From Sequoia sempervirens (taxonomy: Eukaryota > Streptophyta > Pinopsida > Cupressales > Cupressaceae): a DNA stretch of 64,000 nucleotides. The notes under the pieces were generated by a model that was given only the letters and a program-made list of their open reading frames with translations, searched no databases and was not told the DNA's origin. Both the position numbers and the translations under genes were made by a program. Within the stretch, counting starts at the first letter, position 1, and each line of letters begins with the position of its first letter. This document shows positions 36,560-47,169 of the stretch, in pieces. The stretch is taken from assembly GCA_007258455.2 (NCBI GenBank), contig VDFB02000002.1, positions 601,283 through 665,282 on the forward strand. The letters run 5' to 3'.

Positions 36560-36563
36560 AAAA

Positions 36564-37289
36564 TCATAATTTTTTTGCTTCATGTTCTACTATAAGATGA
36601 CACTAATATGCAGATCCATGCAAATTAAAAAAGAGAACACAATTTTTCTCTCAATAATTTGGCATGTCCAACAATACTTCTAGAACTCCCATTGAGTTCA
36701 ACAAATAGTAGTGGCAATAGTCATAACACCCACATGAGGAAAAAAACAATTCATAATTTCTTAAATAAGACTAAAATTTCGACGCTCTTATTAATTTAAG
36801 AAAAATGTGCATATGCTACAAGGATGGAACAAATCACTTATATTATATATTACTGGTTTAACATTTCCCATGTTTGATCATGTATGAGACAATACTCCAC
36901 ATATTTTAATAAAATGCAATGGAAATGTTTGAAAAATTCTATCAAAATGTCTATTAATATAGGGAACATTACCATTTTTGCTAAAGGAAAATCATGTTAT
37001 ATTATAGACATCAAATTTAAGGCACATTGATTAGAATTATTTCTAAGCACAATAGCTAATATGTTTAAAATACAATACCTTACAATAAAAAACTATTTTA
37101 AAATGTGTTAAAGTGTCATGTGTACTAGTGATAACTTTAAGAAAACCCCTCAAAAAAAGATATTAAAAACTGGCAAATCTTTCACCTTTTTAGGAAAAAA
37201 TATTAATTTCTATTAACAAATTTCACGTTTTTTGAAAAAAATATTATTTTGTTAATGATTTATTTACATCACTAAATTTTGTAGAAAAT
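36564..37289. other. AT-rich interval, no gene seen
   Basis: Homopolymer-rich sequence between transposon copy 3 and the tandem duplication. No ORF, repeat unit or element end recognised. Confidence 0.45.
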
Positions 37290-37542
37290 TTTGGTGAATC
37301 TTGAAAAATAATATGAAAATACATTAATCAAGATGGCAAATCCATCCAATCTAAAAATAATTCTTATGGAGAAGTAGGGTCCCAAGGGTGGAAATTATTG
37401 ATAGGTTTAAGGGGTAGAAAATAACATTTACTTGCCACCATTGTTTTAAAATATAATATAATGGCCTTCATTATATTCTATAAAGTAAAAAGTACCCACA
37501 ATCTATAATTCTCATGCTGCTCAAAATTTCTTTTATATAATT

Positions 37543-37685
37543 GATCTAATGACCTTCATTGTACTCTATGAGGTAAAATGTACCCACAATCTATAATGCT
37601 CATAAGACGCAAAATTATGGGCCCCATGAACATTATAGATCATGGGTACATTTTACCTCATGCAATACAACAAGGGCCATTAGAT
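37543..37685. repeat. Foldback (long palindrome), copy in unit A
   Basis: The arms are about 60 bp: ATCTAATGACCTTCATTGTA, then ATGAGGTAAAATGTACCCA and ATCTATAATG, mirrored after a short spacer around AAAATTATGGGCCCC by CATTATAGATCATGGGTACA, TTTTACCTCATGCAATACAA and GGCCATTAGAT. A diverged third copy of one arm lies just upstream (37,455-37,515). It may be a small foldback transposon; no target duplication was identified. Confidence 0.8.
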
Positions 37686-39251
37686 TATATTATAAATCAA
37701 TGGTAGAAACTAAAGATTAGAAATACGGTCCTAAAGCAACTAATAATTATGACATAGTATTAGAAAATTAATATATATTTCTACTATAATTTATAAAATT
37801 TAGGCGAATTTGATGTAATCATGTATTGAATATTGTGGCAATTTTTTTAGTTAAATTTTTTAATAAAATAATTTCTTTAGCTATTTAAATAAGGCTATAA
37901 TAAAATTTTGTAAAAATGTGGTGATTCAAGTCATGTTATAGCTCAAAATATTAGCCAATTTTGGATTCCCAAATTTCAACTATTAGCCAATTGATGAATA
38001 TTAGCCACTAAAAGAATCATTAGTGTGTACCTTTTTGCATCATACTTTCTTTATTAAGGACATGCAAACTAATGGACCCAAAAATTCCCTCAAGTGATAA
38101 CGAAATACAATACTTGATTTTATAGCAGTTTGGATTATAGTTTATAAATCAAAAGGTATTTTTGAGTAATTTTAATTTTTTTTGATGAAAATGACATATT
38201 TGAAAAAAGTGCTACTTAATTTCTCATTACACACAAAGTATAGTGGTCTTTTTGTCCAACTTTTATTTCTAGAAATATTTAATATTTTCTTACAAAAAAT
38301 GTCTATGGATGTAAAGTGAACATGTCGTCTTGATTTTTAAAGTAATAAGAAATAATGTAATGCATTCTTTTTAGTGTGAATTTTTAAAAATATAAAATCA
38401 ACCTATATTTTTAGACATAAATTTATTAAAGATATATGAAATTAATAAAATTAGATGAAGGATGTAATACCCCTCATGCTACTGTCTGATTTTTGACATT
38501 CTCTGTGGTTTTGTTTGGCACATTGTGATTTGGATGGTACTGTTGATATCATGTTGTGGTAGCATAGACTGTTATTGATTATATGCTCTTATGATGCCAT
38601 GGTTATTATGATGATATTTTATTATGATCGTTTGATGAAAATTATCTAGAATTCAGTAGACTAGAAAATAGTAATTGATGATATTAATGCAAATTAAAGT
38701 AAATCTTCTAATGCTTTATATGATGATATGTTTTGGTGAGGGGACAGGTAGCATCACTCGTTCGCGAGCACCCTGCTACACTACGAATCCTTCTCACGAT
38801 GCTTTGTAATTGATTATATGTATATATGTTGTATATCACCTTGTTGGATGCAGACTTTGTAGGAGTAAGACTCAATTCCACCTATTTCGATAGGTCTGGG
38901 TGAGCATTGAACCAACCCAATGGCAGGAAGTTGAATAATTAAGGTGACATGAAAAGTAACTCTGCACCAAGGCATCAACAGTTTTGTATCTTCTTGGTTT
39001 GTGCGTCTTGGTCATATTCATTGTCGTATTGGTCTTTGTATATCATTGTGATTTTATGAATTATTTAGTGTGGGTATGGTTTTACATTGTGATTTAAATA
39101 ATTAAGTAATTTATAAAATAAAAACATAAAATAATAAGTAAATAAGGCAATGGATAAATGTTAGTAGTAGTAGTAAAAATATTTTATTTATTTTGAGTCT
39201 CTCAATGGTTGATTTTAATTGTTTAATATGAAAGTGATTAGTTAGTAAAGT

Positions 39252-39260
39252 ATTATGGAA

Positions 39261-39348
<88 letters not shown>

Positions 39349-39350
39349 TT
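39252..39350. repeat. TA microsatellite in the solo LTR
   Basis: Two long TA runs are separated by TTTATTTATTTA. Shorter TA runs occur at 40,594-40,634, 40,709-40,726 and 40,781-40,796. The chromovirus LTRs carry TA runs in the comparable region. Confidence 0.9.
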
Positions 39351-40397
39351 ATTTAAATAAAAGTTCATGTTTGAGGATTTAGAATTTATTTAGTTTTAAT
39401 TGAATGCATGAAAAATTAAAAAAAATGGAAATGAAATATGGAAAAGGCAACAAATAGGAATTAAGGTCAAATATTATTTGGTTTATTTCTTGAAATGTGA
39501 CCTCTGGTATTCATGGGAAGAGGAAATTGAAAAGATTCAGGGGCATGGATTTTAAGAAGGAGTTTCTTGTTTTGAGGGGATGTTTGAATATTGTAGAAAT
39601 TTTTATTCTCAATCATTTCGCTGTTCTTAGTTTCTTTTTCTATTTTTTGGAGAAAATTGGTGAAGAGGAAGGAAGTTTTGGATCTATTGCTGGAAGATCG
39701 GCAGCAAGGAATTAGTGCAGCAAGAGAGTCAAAGCTTATACAATTTTTTGGCAAGCGTAGGACGCCAAGTTCTCTTCTTTTTATTTATTCTCTGTAAAAT
39801 AGTGTTTGTTCTCTGTGTGTGAAATTCTCATCTAGGCTTAGAAATCAATTAACTGTGGGAATAAAATCTTTTGGGGTTATAGTTTAATCAAGGAATTTTA
39901 GCAGGGATTTGGGAATTGTTATTCGGTTAATGGTTTTTTTTCTGGGGTTTTCTGGATTGTTGTTGATTGAAAAGGGATTTTATTGCAATCTGGAAATGAA
40001 CAGTAGTTTTGTTGTCTCAATTGTTTAAAAAGAATAAAATATACATATTTGTGTAGGGACAATTTTTATTTCAATAAATTTCTGGGTGTGATATTCTGGT
40101 CTGCACATATATTTTTTTAAAACAGTTCTTTTTTATTTTCAATTTTGCATAGTGAAATGTACAGTATGAATAACTTACCCTGTTTGGGGCATGCTCAAAT
40201 TTCAGTGTATATATATATATATTTATACCCACATAGTTGAATCTATAAAATTTTGGAATTAAAATTTTATTTGCCGAAAATTGGGGATAGTAATTTATTA
40301 TTTTCGTTTTTGTTTTAAGCTTTATTTATATAAATGGCTGTGTGTGTGTGGGGTTGGCCTCTATTGGTATCTTTAATACCACCCCGCCACTAGACAT

Positions 40398-40462
40398 GTG
40401 ACAGTCGGCGGACTGTCCACAGCAGTCTGTAGGACTGTCGTGAGTAGTCCGTAGACTGCTCG
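40398..40462. repeat. Three successive GC-rich hairpins in the solo LTR
   Basis: GACAGTCGGCGGACTGTC (40,400), CAGTCTGTAGGACTG (40,423) and GAGTAGTCCGTAGACTGCTC (40,442) are each self-complementary and share an AGTCYGTAGACT theme at a spacing of about 20 bp. They sit in the only strongly GC-rich part of the LTR, just after the AT-rich core. Confidence 0.75.
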
Positions 40463-40586
40463 CGGCCGGCGGTGAAGTTTCTAGTGACTGTGTGTGTTGG
40501 GAATAATAATTCCCATGTAAATTTATATGTTAATTTTTTTTATCCACAAATTTTTATATGTTATTTTCCGTGCAGATTTTTATCTT

Positions 40587-40635
<49 letters not shown>

Positions 40636-41411
40636 TTATTAATTGATTTCATTATTCTATTTTCTCTGACTTAAATAATGATGTATTATTTAATTTTGTA
40701 TACAAAATATATATATATATATATTTAATTTCTTTTCAATTAATATATTCTGTTAATTTAACTGTTAGTTAAACAAATGTATATATATATATATATTCTG
40801 TTTCTGTTTCTTTTCTGATTAAAATTATATTTTCTATTAATTTAACTGTTGTTTAGTAAATAGATATTCATCTAGGGATTCTGTTTCTTTTCTGATAAAA
40901 AATAAAGCAGAAATTGTTACAATGAAAATAATAGAAAAATAGAAAGAAATCTGTCTTATTGATTTGTTAAAATTACAACCTTGAGAGGATATTGTTAGTA
41001 GAAAAATCAATTATGAATGTAAAACAACATTGTTTATTTATTCTGGTTTTAGTATGACTATATTTTAGGAATAGAATTTATTTTGGAATCTACTTTGGAA
41101 TTAAATTAAGTTATTCCTTTTATTTTGATTCTTGAAATTAAATCTTGTTGCATTGTTGGGTTTGGGACTTTGTTAATTCATTGATGTGGGAACCCTTTTT
41201 GTGTTAATACTTTAGTCTTCCAGAGGATGTTGGTTTTGTTGAATTTTCATCTTGAGTTCTATTTCAAGTTATATTTTATTGATGGGGAGTACCGAATTTA
41301 CGAGATTATGTTATGGTGTTTAAATTGCGAGATGGTATATGCCTCGTATGTTGCTTTTGTTGTTGTTTCTTTCTGGTTTTGGTTGGGTCTCTAGGGAGAG
41401 TGGCTCCTCGT

Positions 41412-41747
41412 GGGGGCCAGCACCCCGTTTAAGGGGAAGGGATCAGGAGAACCCATGAGTGAGTTAGTAAACAAGTGATAACCTAATAATTAACTTAGGA
41501 GGGTTGGGTAGTAATATCATTACAAGATTTAAAATATGGATACCTCGTCTTCATTAGTGCTTTCGCAGACTAATGGAAGGCTGAGAATACCGTGGTTGGC
41601 AAGGTCGTGACCTCATCCCCACGAGAGGTCTATAGTGGGTCCGCATGCTGCCCTATGGTGCCAGCGCCTCAAGTAGGAGGAAGGGCCAGGAGATCCATAG
41701 ATGGGGGCCGACGCCTCAGTTTGGAGGAAGGGCTAGGAGAACCCATG
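41412..41747. repeat. 46-bp GC-rich repeats in the solo LTR (3 units)
   Basis: Units at 41,412, 41,656 and 41,702 share the frame GGGGGCCAGCACC, then GGAAGGG, then AGGAGAACCCATG. Units 2 and 3 are directly adjacent. A related block is present in each chromovirus LTR near 20,560-20,640 and 29,325-29,410. Confidence 0.75.
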
Positions 41748-42964
41748 TAGGCTATGCGATGACACTCTCCCCTGGTTGCCCATGTGGTTGCTTTATTTTG
41801 TTCCTCTAGAAGTGGGTTATGGGAGTTTATTTAGATTGTTGTTTAAACTGATTTAAATTGATTTATGATTATTGTTTTGATACATCTTTAGCATGTGTTG
41901 TATGATCTCATTTATATTTGACTTACGATCTTGCATCTTTATGACATTGTGATATGATGTTATTGGTTGCTCATTTTAATCGGTATATTGTGTGATGGGT
42001 CTATTTTGGTACTTTTTGTATGGTTGTACTTTTGTTGTCATTCTTGGTCAGAGTTACTTCTCTGTCACCTCTTAGCACGGGGGTGGTCGGGTGGAACGTG
42101 CTCTGCACACCGTTGGGTTCCCCATCAGCATTCGTGGCTTCAGTCTCATCTAGTTGAAGATTTGTTCCAGTTGATCTCATTATATTTGATAATCTTGTAT
42201 ATTGTATTCATCCCACGTGTTTGGGAATCATGATGTAACTATATTGATATGATGTAAAATTTGAAAGATATTGTAATGTATTTATCTACCTTGAAATTTT
42301 AATTGGCTATGTAATTTCTCATGGGTTTATCTTATGATGGAATCTTTGTATGTATATATATTATGTTGTTATTTATAGTTCCTTTTTATATCTTAGAAGA
42401 TGATGTTTAGTAATGTCTACTTTTTTTGATGTGACCTCGTGGGCCCCAAAGGACATAGTGGATTATGTTGTTTGTGTTTAAATGGAATGAAGTATATGAG
42501 TATGTACATGATCAATTAATATTGGTATGATGATTATTTATCTTTCTCTAAAATAATATAAAAAAATATTTGCATTCTTTTTGTGTTTGTTCTTTGGGGC
42601 TTGCACAGTGGGCATTACATATAGAGTGTGTTTTAATTTTAAGATTGAAAAAATTATATAAAATGTGAAATTTGTAATAATTTTTCTATATATATAATAA
42701 TGTCAAATGTCAAATGTCAAATTTGTAAATAAAATAATAAATTTGTAGTGAAAATGATAATTTACAATCCTAGAATATTTGAGACATTCTTCTATAAACC
42801 CTTTTCATTTTTATATAGAATAATAAATTTGTAATTAAAATGATTTAAAATCCTAAAATATTTGAGATATTCTTCTATAAACCCTTTTCATTTTATTGAA
42901 ATAAAAAATATTATCCACTATGTCTTAAATAGAAAAAATGTCCTACTATTATAATTAGCCGATA

Positions 42965-43033
42965 GGCTATTATAGGTGGGAAATCCCACCAGAATCATTT
43001 GATTGTCTAATGTCAGGGTACTATTCTGGTGGG
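42965..43033. repeat. Palindromic insertion found only in unit A
   Basis: Unit B has a single GTGGGAAATCCC followed by CAACATA. In unit A this 12-mer occurs twice, around an insert whose ends are CCCACCAGAAT and ATTCTGGTGGG. The duplicated 12-mer may be a target duplication or a template-switch product. Confidence 0.6.
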
Positions 43034-43441
43034 AAATCCCCAACATATGATGTACAGTCCACTACGAAGTCACCAGGCATGGCCATTCCTCCTTTGTGTC
43101 AACAAGAATGGGTCCAAAGTTGCTCACACCATTTTACACATTCCTTGGTTCTCTATGCATAGCTAGGCATTTAAGAAGTAACCAAATTCGATGGAGGTAA
43201 TAAATTTCAACTAGGTTTAAGATGGGATCCACTTAGAACATTTTTTACCCATCTTCTTTGGTTTCAACTTCTTCTTTCTGCCTTGTGATTTTTGCATTCT
43301 ACAAGTGAAGATTGGAGGAAGGAGAACATAAGATATAGACTACCAAATGTTTGTTGAGATAGATGGTTGAAGAACTATATTTTTGTGGTCTTGGGTTTTG
43401 AGGGTTTTGCTTCTTCTCAGAGATGTATTTTCAAGCTAAAA

Positions 43442-45316
43442 TTTGGTGAATCTTGAAAAATAATAGGAAAATACATTAATCAAGATGGCAAATCCATCCA
43501 ATCTAAAAATAATTCTTATGGAAAATTAGGGTCCCAAGGGTGGACATTATTGATGGGTTTAAGAGGTAGAAAATAATATTTACTTGCCACCATTGTTTTA
43601 AAATATAATATAATATAATGACCCTCATTGTATTCTATAAAGTAAAAAGTACCCACAATCTATAATTCTCATGGGGCTCAAAATTTCTTTTATATAATTG
43701 ATCTAATGACCTTCATTGTACTTTGTGAGGTAAAATGTACCCACAATCTATAATGCTCATAAGACACAAAATTATGGGCCCCATGAGCATTATAGATTGT
43801 GGGTACATTTTACCTCATGCAATACAACAAGGGCCATTAGATTATATTATAAATCAATGGAAGAAACTAAAGATTAGAAATATGGTCCTAAAACAACTAA
43901 TAATTATGATATAGTATTGGAAAATTAATATATATTTCTACTATTATAATTTATAAAATTTAGGAAAATTTGATGTAATCATCTATCAAATATTGTGGAA
44001 ATTTTTTTAGTTAAAGTTTTTAATAAAATAATTTATTTAGCGATTTAAATAAGGCTATAATAAAATTTTGTAAAAATGTGGTGATTCAAGTCATGTTATA
44101 GCTCAAAATATTAGCCAATTTTGGATTCTCAAATTTCAACTATTAGCCAATTGATGAATATTAGCCACTAAAAGAATCATTAGTGTGTACCTTTTTCGCA
44201 TCATACTTTCTTTATTAAGTACATGCAAACTAATGATGGACCCAAAAATACCCTAAAGTGATAACGAAATACAATACTCGATTTTATAGCAGTTTGGATT
44301 ATAGTTTATAAATGAATAAGGTATTTTTGAGTAATTTTAGTTTGTTTTGATGAAAATGACATATTTGAAAAAAGTGCTACTTAATTTCTCATTACATGCA
44401 AAGTGTAGACCATTTGTCCAACTTCTATTTATAGAAATATTTAATATTTTCTTACAAAAAATGTCTATGAATGTAAAGTGAACATGTGTTCTTGATTTTT
44501 AAAGTAATAAGAAATAAAGTAATAGATTTTTGTTAGTGTGAATTTTAAAAAATATAAAATTGACCTATTTTTTTAGACATAAATTTATTAAAGATATATG
44601 AAATTAATAAAATTAGATGAAGTATAGAGTGTGTTTTAATTTAAGATTGAAAAAATGATATAAAATGTGAAATTTGTAAATAAAATAATAAATTTGTAAT
44701 GAAAATGATAATTTACAATCCTAGAATCTTTGAGACATTCTTCTATAAACCCTTTTCACTTTTATATAAAATAATAAATTTGTAATTAAAATGATTTACA
44801 ATCCTAAAATATTTGAGATATTCTTCTATAAACCCTTCTCATTTTCTTGAAATAAAAAATATTATCCACTATTTCTTAAATAGAAAAAAAGTCCCACTAT
44901 TATGGTGGGAAATCCCCAACATACGATGTACAGTCCACTACGAAGTCACTAGGCATGGCCGTTCCTCCTTCGCGTCAATAAGTATGGGTCTAAATCTACT
45001 CGCGTCATTTTACTCATTCTTGGGCTCTCTGTGCATAGCTAGGCATTTAAGAAGTAACCAAATTTGGTGGAGGTAATAAATTTCAACTAGGTTTAAGATG
45101 GGATCCACCTGTAGCATTTTTTACCTAGCTTCTTTGGTTTTGACTTCTGCTTTCTGCCTTTTGAATTTTGCATTCTACAAGTGAATATTGGAGGAAGAAG
45201 AACATAAGCTATAGAATACCAAACATTTATTGAGATAGATGGTTGAAGAACTAGACTTTTGTGGGCTTGGGTTTTGAGGATTTTGCTTCTTCTCAGAGAT
45301 GCATTTTTGAGCTAAA
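43442..45316. repeat. Tandem duplication, unit B (1,875 bp)
   Basis: This is the uninterrupted partner of unit A. It provides the empty site for the solo LTR: GATGAAGTATAGAGTG at about 44,614 here, against GATGAAGGA, then LTR, then TATAGAGTG in A. The frames at 44,813-45,076 and 45,369-45,175 lie in repeat DNA and lack recognisable content. Confidence 0.9.
43700..43842. repeat. Foldback (long palindrome), copy in unit B
   Basis: This is the counterpart of 37,543-37,685. In this copy the arms pair more closely (CATTATAGATTGTGGGTACA against TGTACCCACAATCTATAATG), so unit B looks closer to the original palindrome. Confidence 0.8.
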
Positions 45317-46072
45317 CACTTAGATTTGAAGGCATTTTTCCTTGACAAAACCCTAGACGCCTCTCCCACAAGTGAGTGAGTGAATCTAGGGTTGAAAACA
45401 TGTTTGAGGAGTAGGAAAATGAATCTCTTCTTATCATAGAGGGGTTGTGGCTATTGATGAGAGTATTTAGGGAGGCCTTCTGAAGCATATGAGGCAGGAA
45501 ACACCATCATTTGGATGAGTCTACCATCCTAGAAGTCATTTTTGAAGTTGGATGTGTATTCTAGGTTGTTCTATGGTCAACTCCACCATTTCTAAGGCTA
45601 AGATCAAGCACCAAATCAGGTCTGAGATGTTTATTCATAATAAATAAGAGTTGTGTCTTTGTAAGTACCTTGTGTGCTTAGATATGAGTGTATAATCTAT
45701 TGATTTATTCAAAGAGTGGTATAAATGCAAATCATAGTCAATGTAATCTCATAAATTTTCACTACATGATGGCTACACAGATAAATTAATGTATATGGGT
45801 GTTTTATAGTTTGTTTCAAGAATCTTTGGGAAAACTCAGTGTGAAGCAATTTTAGGAGAGCAAAGAATTTGAAAGAAAACTTAGTGTCTTGATTTGCGTG
45901 GACAGTGGGTACTCAAATTTTCTATTTTCCCAAAATTTTCAAGGGATCCAACTTTTTGTATTCTGTTAGGTCAACAATGAGTACTCAAATTGATTATTTT
46001 TTCTTTTTCCCAAAATTTTAGTAGAGTAGAGAGTTTGATAGAATAGTAGAGAGTCGCTACTCTTTTTTTTAA
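45317..46072. other. Interval without gene; short direct repeat before the gap
   Basis: GACAGTGGGTACTCAAATT at about 45,901 and CAATGAGTACTCAAATTGAT at about 45,973 are followed by similar CCCAAAATTTT stretches, a diverged duplication of about 70 bp. Nothing else recognised up to the gap. Confidence 0.45.
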
Positions 46073-46172
46073 NNNNNNNNNNNNNNNNNNNNNNNNNNNN
46101 NNNNNNNNNNNNNNNNNNNNNNNNNNNNNNNNNNNNNNNNNNNNNNNNNNNNNNNNNNNNNNNNNNNNNNNN
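46073..46172. other. Assembly gap (100 N)
   Basis: Exactly 100 unknown bases, the size conventionally used for gaps of unknown length. The true distance across it, and continuity of the minus-strand relic to its right, cannot be judged. Confidence 0.99.
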
Positions 46173-47000
46173 AATTAAGGGGAGACTTAGACAATTAATG
46201 ACATATTTAATAAATAAATAAAATTTATTTATTTAATAATCATGAAGAATAAATGACATGAATTAATTAAATAATTATGAATTATTTAATCAATAGTCAA
46301 ATGTGGACCAAGGACATAATTAAATGCCATAATTATGCTAGGACGAAGGTGGTAAAAATGAAGCTTGTAGGCCTAGGTCATTTTTAGGTGTCTATAAGGG
46401 TATTTGAAGCATGGTGTGATAACTAGGAGAGTTTTGAATTAAGTCCCACAAGAAAATATTTGTAGGAGTATTCTTAAGTTGTTCAACAAGGTCATAATCT
46501 TTCCCACTATGTGAAGGAAAACAAGGAGCACTAGACAAAATGAGATTAGGAAAAGGTAAAGGTGTTGTAGTTGGTTATTTGGTTGTGGATTGTTTCTAGT
46601 GTTATATGTATAAGCCATTGTATTATGAATTGATTGTTGCAAAACATTATTCTTAGGTGGTTCAAAAGTGTGAACAAGTTTTTTTTGAGTTTGAGGTTTG
46701 TGTGAAGATGAGTAAAGGATAAGTTGAGGTTGAATTACATTAACATCTCTTGTTTTTTTTTGTCACAACAAGCCTTAGTGGTTGAACTTTATGAGATGAA
46801 TTCCTCAAGGGATTCATATAACATGTCAAAGTCATCACTACTAAAAGGATTGAGGGTTAGGTTAACTTGGAAAAAGAGATTTGACATATCAAATAACTAT
46901 ACTTTTTCCAAGTCACTTTTCTATTTTCTCTTGTTTTTGGTTTTGTTTTCCAATGAATGCCAAAGGTAATTTAATCTAATTAGACTATGAAGTAATGCTG
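46173..47000 (-). pseudogene. Fragment of a Tat/Athila-like Ty3/gypsy polyprotein
   Basis: The minus strand at about 46,520-46,400 reads DYDLVEQLKNTP, then TNIFLWDLIQNSPSYHTML. This matches the linker just before the protease in plant Tat/Athila-type gypsy elements, typically V-x2-L-x3-P-x-Q-I-S-x-x-x-L-L-x2-S-x2-H-R. Further upstream the reading frame is interrupted, and the rest is lost at the assembly gap. The promoter LTR at 47.2-49.1 kb lies on its 5' side in the same orientation, so the two probably belong to one decayed element. Confidence 0.62.
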
Positions 47001-47169
47001 AAAACGAAAAGGGCAAGAATAAAATTTTATCCACAATTGCAATGAATGTAAATTATGATACTTCTATTTATTTAAATGTAATACAAAGTATGCAAATTTA
47101 AAAAATAAAAATTAATAGCAAACATAAGCTCAAAAATAGGGAATTTAACTATATAAAATATAGTTCAAA

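Larger units (their letters stand above)
38463..42619 (+). mobile_element. Solo LTR of a Tekay/Del-like element (4,157 bp)
   Basis: It starts TGTAATACCCCTC and ends GTGGGCATTACA, the same end types as the chromovirus LTRs (TGTAACACCCC and GGGCATTACA) and nearly the same length. Landmarks are shared in the same order: GGGGACAGG followed by ATCACTCG and GCGAG near the left end (38,741), AT-rich TATATA core, a GC-rich island (40,375-40,490), 46-bp GC-rich repeats (41,412-41,747) and TGTGACCTCGTGGG near the right end. There is no internal region, primer site or second LTR, so it is a solo LTR of a related family. The expected 5-bp target duplication is not apparent: the left flank is AAGGA and the right TATAG. 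Confidence 0.85.
37290..43441. repeat. Tandem duplication, unit A (1,995 bp plus a 4,157-bp solo LTR)
   Basis: Unit A is 37,290-38,462 joined to 42,620-43,441. It matches unit B (43,442-45,316) collinearly, starting at TTTGGTGAATCTTGAAAAAT and ending at AGCTAAA. The LTR at 38,463-42,619 is present only in A. A also carries an extra run of TGTCAAATGTCAAA near 42,705 and a palindromic insertion near 42,965-43,033 that B lacks. Both units contain the foldback at 37,543/43,700 and a doubled block around AATAATAAATTTGTARTGAA. No gene is visible in the unit. Confidence 0.9.

Noticed and set aside
39467..39754. Overlapping frames on both strands in the solo LTR
   Set aside because: Within the LTR, no motif, and nothing equivalent is open in related LTRs.
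44813..45076. 87-codon frame in duplication unit B
   Set aside because: The matching stretch in unit A (about 42,870-43,200) carries the palindromic insertion and stops; no domain recognised.
37290..45316. Two-unit duplication as a possible assembly artefact
   Set aside because: The units differ by many substitutions, a 4.1-kb insertion and smaller indels, so it is not a false duplicate of one sequence. The nearby gap does not touch it.
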